Positions 1 to 6,350 of a stretch of 11,710 nt of DNA are shown here, piece by piece. The position numbers and the translations under genes were made by a program. This DNA comes from DASQWP01 sp050697555 (GTDB lineage Bacteria > Actinomycetota > Thermoleophilia > Gaiellales > Gaiellaceae). A model generated the notes under the pieces. It was not told the origin of the DNA. It saw nothing but the letters and a program-made list of their open reading frames with translations, and did no database searches. The stretch lies in contig JBOHAD010000070.1 in NCBI GenBank assembly GCA_050697555.1, positions 1-11,710 on the forward strand, written 5' to 3'. The stretch's first letter is position 1. Each line of letters opens with the position of its first letter.

Positions 1-93
1 GGTCGGGATGTCGAGCGGCTTCGCGTAGTCGCGGTCCATCGCGTCGCGCGCGCGCAGCATGCGGCGGTTGGACTCTTCGACGGCTCGGCTCAT
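1..93 (-). CDS. AraC-family transcriptional regulator, N-terminal fragment
   Basis: The first 31 codons of a minus-strand gene are present; the rest lies beyond the left edge. The ATG is at 93 and GAAGG (98-102 on the plus strand as CCTTC) stands four bases ahead of it. The peptide reads MSRAVEESNRRMLRARDAMD, then RDYAKPLDIPT, which matches from memory the leading helix of compact AraC/XylS regulators whose DNA-binding domain starts almost at the N-terminus (LRARDAMDRxYAxPLD, followed in the family by the first helix-turn-helix). Members bind DNA through two helix-turn-helix motifs and often control a neighbouring gene. The target cannot be named because the rest of the gene is missing. With so short a fragment the family call rests on one helix, and another small helical regulator is not excluded. 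Confidence 0.6.
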   Translation of the reverse strand, partial: MSRAVEESNRRMLRARDAMDRDYAKPLDIPT

Positions 94-485
94 CTGACCT
101 TCATTCGGCCCGCATTGTGGCGAGCGCGGCCCGGAGCAGGCCACTCCTCCGCCGACTCCCATAGGCCGCCGACGCGACCAGCGTGCAGGTGAGCCGAAAA
201 CCATCCCCATCACCACTTCGCTTTCGGAGTCGGCGCTGAGAAGGCGCGTGGGGGGCTTGCCCCAGCCACTGCTCCGGACGAGGAGCGAAAGCCTCGGAAG
301 CGGCGCCCTGACTGGGACCGTTGCGGCCGGCGCGGAGAGTGTCGGTCGCTCCGACGGTACGCGACCCGGTCGAGGGAATGTGTCCAAATGTCGCCCCCGG
401 CCCCCCGCTATGAACTGACCGGCCCGCCTCGTGTTGCCTTTCGCGTTCTAGGAGCTCCGCCAGCTCCGGGGTAGGGTTTTCACTC
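94..485. other. Intergenic region with small hairpins, no supported gene
   Basis: This 392-bp gap separates the divergent AraC-like gene and the HD-GYP/LuxR gene, so it must hold both promoters. An open frame crosses it on the minus strand, but its composition is not protein-like and it runs into the HD-GYP gene. Visible structure: GGGG-CTTG-CCCC at 252-263, a 5-bp stem around an 8-nt loop at 279-296 (CGAGG/CCTCG), and GGAGCT-CCGCC-AGCTCC at 451-467, 19 bp before the HD-GYP start. The last is well placed for an operator, but short GC-rich dyads are common in such DNA. I see no convincing -35/-10 pair for either gene. Confidence 0.5.
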
Positions 486-2045
486 ATGGCCGGCTCGGAC
501 ACGTGGGCGCCGTCCAGCCAGCTCCGTCTGGCCGAGCTCCTCGCCTCGGTGTCGCTAGCCACGGACCTTGGGACTGGTCAGCCGCCCGGCCACGCACTGC
601 GCACCACCACGATCGCTGCTGCCCTCGCTGAGGCGATGGGATGCGGTCCGGACGACGTCCGCACCGTCCACCAATTCGGGCTCCTCCGCTTCCTGGGTTG
701 CACGTCCGACTCGGCGGAGACGGCCGCGACGGCCGGCGGCGACGACCTGGCCTTCAACGCCGCGATCGCGCCCGTCTTCATGGGCTCGGGCCGGCAGATC
801 GTGGGACGGTTCGTGCGCAGCGTCGCTCCCGGCCAGCCCCGGATGCGACGGGTCCGGCTCGTCGCCCGGGGACTCGTCGATCTGAATGGCACGCAACGCG
901 CGATGTCCATGCACTGCGAGGTCGCCGTCATGCTGGCCGGCCGCGCCGGCCTGGAGCAGCCGGTCGTCGACGCCCTCGCCCATGCCTACGAGCGCTGGGA
1001 CGGGAAGGGCTTCCCTGCGGGACTCGAGGGCGACGCGATCCCACTCCCCGTCCGTGTCGCCGTGGTGGCGAGGGACGCCGACCTGGCGGCCACGCTGGGC
1101 GAAGACCCGGGCGAGTGGATGAGCGAGCGAAGAGGGCGGGCCTACGACCCTGCTGTCGTCGATGCTTTCGAGCGTGTGGGACCGGACGTCCTCTCCGTGC
1201 TCGAGGGCGGGGACGAGTGGGAGACCGCCCTGGCGGCCGAGCCGAAACCGGTGGCCACCGTCGGGCCGGACAGGCTCGATGCCGTCCTCGCTGCCTTCGC
1301 CGACTTCGCCGACCTCAAGTCGCCCTGGATCCGCGGCCACTCCCGCAGGGTCGCCTCGCTCGCCGAGGAGGCGGGCCGTCACGCCGGACTCGACGACGCC
1401 GCGTGCGACGGCCTGCGGCGGGCGGGGCTCGTCCACGACGTCGGCCGCGTCGCTGTCGAGAACGGGATCTGGGACAAGCCGGGTCCGCTCACGACCTCGG
1501 AGTGGGAGCAAGTGCGGCTCCACGCGTACTACACCGAGCGGATCCTCGACCGCTGCCGTTCGCTCGCGCCCATCGTCGAGCCGGCGTGGTCGCACCACGA
1601 GCGCGTCGACGGGTCCGGCTACCACCGCTCGCTCCCTGCCGAGGCCCTGTCGCGCGGCGATCGGATCCTGGCCGCGGCCGACGTGTTCGCCGCCCTCACG
1701 GCGGACCGACCGCACCGGGCCGCGCACGGGGACGAGGACGCCGCCCGCATGCTCGAAGCCGAGGCTGAAGGCCGTCTCGACGCGGAGGCGGTCGCCTGCG
1801 TACTCGCCGCCGCCGGCCGGCGGGCCGCTCCTCCACCGCCCGGGTGGCCGGCCGACCTCACCGACCGTGAGGTGGACGTGCTGCGCCTGATCGCGCGCGG
1901 CCGGTCGAACCGCGAGGTCGCCCAACAGCTGTTCATCGCGCCGAAGACCGTGGGGCGCCACGTCGAGAACCTGTACCGGAAGATCGGCGTCTCGTCGCGG
2001 GCCGCCGCCGCCGTCTTCGCGATGGAGCACCGGCTCCTCGACTGA
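486..2045 (+). CDS. Tandem HD-GYP-type phosphohydrolase fused to LuxR helix-turn-helix
   Basis: The 519-residue protein has three parts. Residues about 30-200 form a degenerate HD-GYP-like domain: H36, H143 and a GYP-like segment WDGKGFP (171-177) remain, but the HD pair is replaced by Arg-Phe (68-69) and the His-His pair by His-Ala (166-167). Residues about 262-445 form a second domain with the metal-binding set apparently complete: H285, HD at 317-318, H346, HHE at 370-372, DGSGYH at 375-380 and D399. Residues 457-519 are a LuxR/GerE helix-turn-helix (LTDREVDVLRLIARGRSN, then a recognition helix near APKTVGRHVENLYRKIG). HD-GYP domains usually hydrolyse cyclic di-GMP or related nucleotides; here the domain is probably a catalytic or sensory module tied directly to transcription control, acting in the cytosol with no membrane segment. 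The ATG at 486 lacks a good Shine-Dalgarno; TAGGGT at 472-477 may be a -10 for a very short or absent leader. The substrate is unknown. Confidence 0.85.
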   Translation: MAGSDTWAPSSQLRLAELLASVSLATDLGTGQPPGHALRTTTIAAALAEAMGCGPDDVRTVHQFGLLRFLGCTSDSAETAATAGGDDLAFNAAIAPVFMGSGRQIVGRFVRSVAPGQPRMRRVRLVARGLVDLNGTQRAMSMHCEVAVMLAGRAGLEQPVVDALAHAYERWDGKGFPAGLEGDAIPLPVRVAVVARDADLAATLGEDPGEWMSERRGRAYDPAVVDAFERVGPDVLSVLEGGDEWETALAAEPKPVATVGPDRLDAVLAAFADFADLKSPWIRGHSRRVASLAEEAGRHAGLDDAACDGLRRAGLVHDVGRVAVENGIWDKPGPLTTSEWEQVRLHAYYTERILDRCRSLAPIVEPAWSHHERVDGSGYHRSLPAEALSRGDRILAAADVFAALTADRPHRAAHGDEDAARMLEAEAEGRLDAEAVACVLAAAGRRAAPPPPGWPADLTDREVDVLRLIARGRSNREVAQQLFIAPKTVGRHVENLYRKIGVSSRAAAAVFAMEHRLLD

Positions 2046-2087
2046 AAGATGGGGTGTTCGCCCGATGCGCGTCCCGCCTGGCGGTCG

Positions 2088-2093
2088 CATAGT
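2088..2093 (+). promoter_or_regulatory. Candidate -10 element for leaderless hydrolase mRNA
   Basis: CATAGT lies exactly 6 nt before the ATG at 2100. This puts the expected transcription start at or next to the A of the start codon, and no Shine-Dalgarno is visible ahead of that ATG. No clear -35 box is seen. The element also supports 2100 over the in-frame ATG at 2049. Confidence 0.4.
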
Positions 2094-2099
2094 CCGCGC

Positions 2100-2906
2100 A
2101 TGAGCGAGATTCGCGTGAACGATGTTTCCCTCTACTACGAGGAGCGCGGTGCCGGCGAGCCGATCCTGTGCATCCACGGCACCGGGAGCTCGGCTGCCTT
2201 CTGGGCCGACGCGCTCGACGAGCTGGCGAAGCATGGGCGCGCGATCGCGTACGACCGCCGCGGCTGCTTCCGGAGCGAGCGCCCGGAGCCGTACGTCACG
2301 AACGTGCACCAGCAGGCCGACGACGCGGCAGCGTTGATCGACGCTCTGGCGACCGCGCCGGCGATCGTGAACGGGCGCAGCTACGGCGGCGCGATCGCGA
2401 TCGACCTCGCGCTGCGGTACCCGGACCGGGTCCGCGCGCTGGCGCTGCTGGAGGCTGCCGACGTCGCGCTGCCGGCGAGCGAGGCGGCAACGCGGTGGAT
2501 GGCAGACCTCGAAGAGCAAGTGCTCGCAGCGGCCGAAGTCGACATGAGCACCGTTGGCGAGACGCTCCTGCGCGGCGTCCTGGGCGATGCGGCCTGGGAA
2601 GGATTTCCCGAGCCGGCGAAGCAGACGTTCACCGCCAACGGCCCGGCGATCGTCGCCGAGTTCCGCGGCGGGCCTCTCGACCTCGGCGCCGAGCAGCTCA
2701 GCACCATCGCCCAGCCGACGTTGCTCGTCGCCGGCAAGGACTCCCCATCGGCGTTCGCGGAGGTGACCGAGCTCATGGCCGCAGCCATGCCTTCGGCCAA
2801 GGTCGAATGGGTCGAGGGCGGTCACCTCATCAACCCCGCCCACCCTGCCGTGCTCGCCTTTGTCGACGAGGTGCTCGCCCTGAAGGAGGAGCCATCCACC
2901 GCGTGA
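2100..2906 (+). CDS. Alpha/beta-hydrolase fold protein (first of coupled pair)
   Basis: A 268-residue cytosolic alpha/beta hydrolase of usual length. The oxyanion-hole segment IHGTGSS begins at residue 25. The nucleophile elbow GRSYGG puts Ser94 as nucleophile, Asp214 (AGKDSP) is the likely acid, and His242 (EGGHLINPAHP) closes the triad. The N-terminus MSEIRVNDVSLYYEERGAGE is the standard opening strand pair, which argues for the ATG at 2100. An in-frame ATG at 2049 would add 17 residues that do not look like family sequence. The fold covers esterases, epoxide hydrolases, haloalkane dehalogenases, lactonases and C-C hydrolases, and I cannot choose a substrate. Trp (FW, 34-35) just after the HG motif is common in the esterase/peroxidase-like branch. 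The stop overlaps the next gene's GTG, so the two are probably co-translated. Confidence 0.88.
   Translation: MSEIRVNDVSLYYEERGAGEPILCIHGTGSSAAFWADALDELAKHGRAIAYDRRGCFRSERPEPYVTNVHQQADDAAALIDALATAPAIVNGRSYGGAIAIDLALRYPDRVRALALLEAADVALPASEAATRWMADLEEQVLAAAEVDMSTVGETLLRGVLGDAAWEGFPEPAKQTFTANGPAIVAEFRGGPLDLGAEQLSTIAQPTLLVAGKDSPSAFAEVTELMAAAMPSAKVEWVEGGHLINPAHPAVLAFVDEVLALKEEPSTA
2883..2890 (+). promoter_or_regulatory. Shine-Dalgarno for second coupled hydrolase
   Basis: AAGGAGGA lies inside the 3' end of the upstream hydrolase gene, 12 nt before the GTG at 2903. The spacing is longer than ideal, but there is no nearer ATG, GTG or TTG in frame, so it decides the start. Together with the GTGA overlap it implies translational coupling. 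Confidence 0.6.
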
Positions 2907-3697
2907 TCCTGCTTCCGGGCGGCATCCTGCCCGCCGACCTCGCCTATGGCGCGCTCGTCGACGCGCTCGACGACGAGGTCGAGGCCGTCGCGAAGGATCT
3001 CGAGATGTACGCCGGCGACGAGCCGCCGGGCGACTACAGCCTCGACGACGAGGTCGCCGGCGTGGTCCGGGAGGCCGACGCGCGCGACTGGCAGCGGTTC
3101 CATCTCGTGGGCTACTCGGGCGGCGGCGCAGCCGCGCTCGCGGCGGCCGCGCGGCATCCGGACCGGCTCCTCAGCCTCGCTCTTCTCGAGCCCGCCTGGG
3201 CCGGGAACTGGGGTCTCAGCGAGGCTGAGCGGGCGATGTGGCGCGAATTCGAGAAGCTCGACGCGCTGACCACGTCTGACGAGTTCATGGCCGCGTTCGT
3301 CCGGCTCGAACTTCGCCCGGGCGTCACGCCGCCTGCCCCCGCGCCCGGCCTGCCCCCGACCTGGATGGCGAAGCGCCCTGTCGGTATTCGCGCGTTCATG
3401 CGCACGTTCCGGACGTACGACCTCGGCCGGGAGTCCCTGCGCCGGTTCGAGCGCCCCGTCTACTACGCCCTCGGCGGTCTCAGCAATCCCGACCTGTACG
3501 GAGAGATCGCCGAGCGGCTCTCGCGCGTGTTCGACGAATTCACCCTCGAGGTCTTCGAGAAGCGACACCACTTCGATCCACCGCACCGGATCGAGCCGGA
3601 GCGGCTCGCGCGCTCGCTGCGCGCGCTCTGGGATCGTGCGGAAGCGTCAGCCGGCGCGCCACGAGCCGGAGCGCGCCTGGACACGATGAAGCGGTAG
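2903..3697 (+). CDS. Alpha/beta-hydrolase fold protein (second of coupled pair)
   Basis: A 264-residue protein beginning at a GTG that overlaps the previous stop (GTGA, 2903-2906). It starts directly on the first core strand (VILLPGG) and carries the nucleophile elbow GYSGGG with Ser72, followed by the helix AAALAAAARHPDR and strand LLSLALLEPAW, which is clear alpha/beta-hydrolase architecture. The histidine is probably H222 or H223 (EKRHHFDPPHR). The acid is less obvious: after strand ALGGLSNP the first candidate is Asp197, where the family usually has G-x-x-D. The HG oxyanion motif is replaced by PGG. It may be a hydrolase with a shifted triad or a non-catalytic homologue. The open frame continues upstream through the preceding gene, but that part is an out-of-frame shadow. 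The substrate is unknown, and a role shared with its partner is inferred from the overlap. Confidence 0.82.
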   Translation: MILLPGGILPADLAYGALVDALDDEVEAVAKDLEMYAGDEPPGDYSLDDEVAGVVREADARDWQRFHLVGYSGGGAAALAAAARHPDRLLSLALLEPAWAGNWGLSEAERAMWREFEKLDALTTSDEFMAAFVRLELRPGVTPPAPAPGLPPTWMAKRPVGIRAFMRTFRTYDLGRESLRRFERPVYYALGGLSNPDLYGEIAERLSRVFDEFTLEVFEKRHHFDPPHRIEPERLARSLRALWDRAEASAGAPRAGARLDTMKR

Positions 3698-3895
3698 TCG
3701 GTGCGCGTCGGCGCTCACAGCAGCAGTCGCAGCTTCGCGAGCAGCAGCTTCGCCATCCCGGCCGGGCCGAGGATGCGTGAGCCCCGCCATGCGGCACGCG
3801 AGGCTCCCGTCGATCCGTGCTCCACACCGAGCCGAAGGCCCCCAAAGTAGGATGCGCCCGGATTGGGCGGATCCGCGCCGACAGAGGGACGTTGC
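3698..3895. other. Intergenic region with short direct repeat
   Basis: No supported gene lies in these 198 bp. GCAGCTTCGC occurs twice, at 3729-3738 and 3744-3753 (period 15). Read on the minus strand, a frame ending at 3715 finishes in a Leu/Lys-rich tail (MAKLLLAKLRLLL), which could be the remnant 3' end of a lost gene but could equally be produced by the repeat. TAGGAT at 3848-3853 is a possible -10 for the downstream hydrolase gene. Confidence 0.35.
3884..3889 (+). promoter_or_regulatory. Ribosome binding site setting the GTG start at 3896
   Basis: GAGGGA stands 6 nt before the GTG at 3896. It selects this start over the in-frame TTG at 3863, which would add 11 residues unlike the family N-terminus. 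Confidence 0.55.
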
Positions 3896-4690
3896 GTGGA
3901 CACGATCGATGCCCGAGGTCACCGAATCGCCTATGAGCGCAAGGGCGAGGGGCCGCTGGTGGTTCTCCTGCACGGATACGTCGGCGATAGACGGACGTGG
4001 CGCCGCCAGATCGATGACCTGTCCGACGAGTTCACGGTGGTGGCGTGGGACGCGCCAGGCTACGGCGGCTCATCCGACCCGCCCGAAGCGTTTCCCCTTT
4101 CCAGCTTCGCTGACTGCCTCGCCGCGTTCATCGACGCACTCGGCTTGGGACGACCCCACGTGGTCGGGCTGTCGTTTGGTGGGGGGCTTGCTCTCGAGCT
4201 CTACCGCCGGCATCCCACGGTCCCGATGACGCTTGTGCTGGCGGGTGCGTACGCGGGGTGGGCCGGCTCGCTACCCGCCGAGGTCGTCGAGCAACGCCTG
4301 CAGCAAGCGGTGCGATTAGCTGATCTACCGCCCGATCACCTGGTCGATGAACTGATTCCGACTCTCTTCACCGAATCGGCGCCTGGCGAGCTGGTCGACG
4401 AGTTCGCGGCGAGCATGTCCGAGTTTCATCCCGCCGGGCTTCGCGCAAATGCGCGAGCGTTCGCCGAAGCGGACCTTCGCGACGTCCTCCCCTCTATCGC
4501 CGTGCCAACTCTGCTGCTGTACGGCGACAAGGATGTGCGCGCCCCGTTGCACGTGGCTTACGACCTCCACGCGAAGATTCCCAGATCGAGGCTCGTGGTC
4601 ATGGGGGGAGTGGGTCACGTGTCCAACGTCGATGCCGCGGAGCACTTCAATACCGAGGTACGCGCCTTCCTTCGCTCAGCCCAGAGCTGA
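3896..4690 (+). CDS. Alpha/beta-hydrolase fold protein (stand-alone)
   Basis: A 264-residue alpha/beta hydrolase with all classical elements: opening strands VDTIDARGHRIAYERKGEG, oxyanion segment LLHGYVGDRRTW (from residue 24), WDAPGYGGSS at 51-60, nucleophile elbow GLSFGG with Ser93, acid Asp213 (YGDKDVRAP) and His241 (GGVGHVSN). The DAPGYGGS strand-4 motif is typical of epoxide hydrolase, haloalkane dehalogenase, haloperoxidase and 3-oxoadipate enol-lactonase-like members, and the text alone does not separate them. It is single-domain, cytosolic, and has no signal peptide. It is about 200 bp from the upstream pair and followed by a long gap, so it is probably transcribed alone. Its third codon positions look somewhat less GC-biased than in the neighbours (by eye), which may mean a different origin. 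Confidence 0.88.
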   Translation: MDTIDARGHRIAYERKGEGPLVVLLHGYVGDRRTWRRQIDDLSDEFTVVAWDAPGYGGSSDPPEAFPLSSFADCLAAFIDALGLGRPHVVGLSFGGGLALELYRRHPTVPMTLVLAGAYAGWAGSLPAEVVEQRLQQAVRLADLPPDHLVDELIPTLFTESAPGELVDEFAASMSEFHPAGLRANARAFAEADLRDVLPSIAVPTLLLYGDKDVRAPLHVAYDLHAKIPRSRLVVMGGVGHVSNVDAAEHFNTEVRAFLRSAQS

Positions 4691-5216
4691 GCTGGCCGAG
4701 TTCGGAGCGTCCCTGAGTCGTCGCAGCCGGCGCGCTGCTCTTGCCCGAGATCCACGGCGTGCAAGACACTGCCGTTTGCTCGCTCGGCACGATGCAGCAA
4801 GCGCCATCTCTCCCGCATCGCTCGACGAGCGAGCGCACTCCAGTCACCCGCGGACGCTGTCGAGTTGGACCACGAGCGAAGCCCCCGGTGCGCACGGATC
4901 GGCCTACTGCTCTCGGCGCCAAAGAGAAGCGGTCAGGGTATTTCGTCTAACCTCGTCCCCCCTCTGAGCCTGGCGACGCGGCCACGATCCGGCTGAGGGC
5001 GCCGCGGGCTTCACGCAGGAGGTCCCGCGCCTCGTCTACGAGTGGCGCGACGAGCACAGGCACTTCAACTTCTCGGCCTCGCGCTTGCGTGAGGTCGCTG
5101 GAATCGCCGTATTCGGCCGAATTTGCAGTGGTAGCAGCGATCGGCGCGGACCCTCGTTTGTTGCGACCCACCGACGAGGCTCAGAAGACCCACTGGGTGC
5201 CGGACGACGGGCGCCG
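4691..5216. other. Gene-poor region between convergent genes
   Basis: Nothing in these 526 bp is a supported intact gene. The flanking genes converge here, so it should contain their 3' ends, but I see no hairpin followed by a T-run. A perfect odd dyad TCGCTCG-A-CGAGCGA sits at 4818-4832. The segment 4968-5121 reads like a decayed coding fragment on the plus strand and is listed separately. Open frames across the rest have mixed, unbiased third positions. Confidence 0.5.
4968..5121 (+). pseudogene. Possible remnant of a protein-coding gene
   Basis: Plus-strand frame 4968 onwards opens just after a TGA at 4965-4967 and has no start codon before 5085. Between about 4998 and 5121 its third positions are almost all G or C, while second positions are AT-rich, as in real genes here. 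The peptide includes FTQEVPRLVYEWRDEHRHFN followed by FSASRLREVAGIAVFGR, a balanced composition with Trp, Tyr, His and Phe. After about 5121 the bias disappears, though the frame stays open into the antisense of the next gene. I do not recognise the family. It could be the decayed middle of a lost gene. The minus-strand reading of the same DNA (ending at 4947) has an amphipathic helix but weaker codon bias. Confidence 0.25.
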
Positions 5217-6332
5217 TTAGCCGTGCGTTGCGGGTCGCTCGCCAAGAGCCCCGACGACGGCGTACTCGTAGGTCGCGTACGCCTCGATCATGCCGGCCGG
5301 AAGTCCGCGGTGGCGGTTGCCCGGGAGCACCTCCCGCCGCTCTTCGAGCAGGTCTGCGGTCTCGGGATCGAAGACGAGCACGTGGCGGAAGAGGAACCCG
5401 CTTGGCTCGTTGTCGACGATGTCGATTCCGACACCCACTCCGCGCCGTCCGAAGCGGTCGCTGGTCTCCCCGACGAGGATCACGCCGGGGACGCGCGCGA
5501 GCGCTTCGTACGCCGCGGCGCGCTGCTCGGGCGTCGTCCTGGCCTCCCGAAGCACGTCGCTGAAATGGAGGAACATCGACCCGCCGACATCGACATCGAC
5601 AGGGGCTCCCGGCGCGCTGTGGTCGGCCTCGGCGTCCCGCTCGAACTGCTCGTAAATCGCGTCGGCATCGCTCGGCAGGTCGAGCGGCCCGTCGTACCAG
5701 CCGCGAGCCGGGAGGCCGACAAGGATCCCTGAGAACGGCGTCTTCGCCTCGAGCTCGGGTTGCCCCAGCCCGATCCAGCGCTCCCGCTCCTCATCGCTCA
5801 GGAACTGGGGAGCGCCGGCTTTCCGCTCGCGCAGCCTGGCGTCACCCGGTTCGTCGCCGAGCCACATCTCCCGGACGTGCGGCACGAAAGCCTCGCAGCA
5901 CTCAAGCGTGGGAGCCTCGGGGTCGGAGGGGTCGACGAGAACGGACCCGAATGTGAGGTTCGCGTTGACGGACCGCACGTAGACGTAACTACCGGGTGGA
6001 ATCTCGTCCTGAGCGCGGGCGGCATCGGCCGCCTCCCGGAGCGCGGCCGCGGCCGGGGTCACCGTCTCCGTCGTCGGACCGACGCCGATCGCGATGATGG
6101 CCACGACAACCCCGGCCGTCGCGAGGGCGACGGCGGGAATGAGCCAGCGGCGGCTGTCCCGCGAGCGGTGGCCGGAGGGCGCAGAGCAGTCGGCGTCACC
6201 ATCGAAGTCAGTCACGATCTGCTCGAAGAGCGCCTCCGCGTCCCGCGAGCGTGACTCCGAGACCAAGTCCTCGTCGCGGACCGGCTGCAACCGAGCCACC
6301 AGGTTGTCGAGTTGATCGCTCTTCGTGCTCAT
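5217..6332 (-). CDS. CU044_5270-like single-pass membrane protein, putative anti-sigma partner
   Basis: A 371-residue protein with a charged N-terminal cytosolic segment (about 1-60, MSTKSDQLDNLVARLQPVRD), one membrane helix (about 63-85, WLIPAVALATAGVVVAIIAI) and a large C-terminal part expected outside the membrane. That layout, the VTPAAAALREAADAARAQDE stretch after the helix, and the PPGSYVYVRS and PGV(I)LVGETSDRFGRRGVGV segments match the actinobacterial CU044_5270 family, whose genes usually follow an ECF sigma gene. An anti-sigma role is inferred from layout and position; no zinc-binding HxxxCxxC motif is seen in the N-terminal part. The chosen ATG (6332) has AGGAGG 12 nt upstream. An alternative ATG at 6353 overlaps the sigma stop (ATGA) and adds MRRDGHT. 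Translation is probably coupled to the sigma gene either way. Confidence 0.72.
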   Translation of the reverse strand: MSTKSDQLDNLVARLQPVRDEDLVSESRSRDAEALFEQIVTDFDGDADCSAPSGHRSRDSRRWLIPAVALATAGVVVAIIAIGVGPTTETVTPAAAALREAADAARAQDEIPPGSYVYVRSVNANLTFGSVLVDPSDPEAPTLECCEAFVPHVREMWLGDEPGDARLRERKAGAPQFLSDEERERWIGLGQPELEAKTPFSGILVGLPARGWYDGPLDLPSDADAIYEQFERDAEADHSAPGAPVDVDVGGSMFLHFSDVLREARTTPEQRAAAYEALARVPGVILVGETSDRFGRRGVGVGIDIVDNEPSGFLFRHVLVFDPETADLLEERREVLPGNRHRGLPAGMIEAYATYEYAVVGALGERPATHG

Positions 6333-6344
6333 CGTGTGCCCATC

Positions 6345-6350
6345 CCTCCT
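6345..6350 (-). promoter_or_regulatory. Shine-Dalgarno for the membrane protein gene
   Basis: AGGAGG on the minus strand begins immediately past the sigma-gene stop and lies 12 nt before the ATG at 6332. It is downstream of the alternative ATG at 6353, so the two start signals compete: AGGAGG favours 6332, the ATGA overlap favours 6353. Confidence 0.5.

Noticed and set aside
101..562. Minus-strand open frame of 153 codons ahead of and overlapping the HD-GYP gene; an internal ATG at 487 gives MSENPTPELAELLERERQHE.
   Set aside because: The first residues look helical, but the rest is Arg/Ser/Gly-rich without domain character, has no ribosome binding site, and its start sits on the HD-GYP start codon.
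555..2843. A 762-codon open frame on the minus strand opposite the HD-GYP and first hydrolase genes.
   Set aside because: It is antisense to two genes with clear domains; its Arg/Gly/Val-rich composition is typical of a GC-rich shadow frame.
3715..3903. Minus-strand frame ending in a Leu/Lys-rich tail.
   Set aside because: The tail is created by a 10-bp direct repeat with 15-bp period; there is no upstream domain or ribosome binding site, and it overlaps the start of the third hydrolase.
4947..5171. Minus-strand frame of 74 codons with an amphipathic segment (VAPLVDEARDLLREARGALS).
   Set aside because: Its third codon positions are not GC-biased as in real genes here, and the bias fits the plus-strand reading of the same DNA better.
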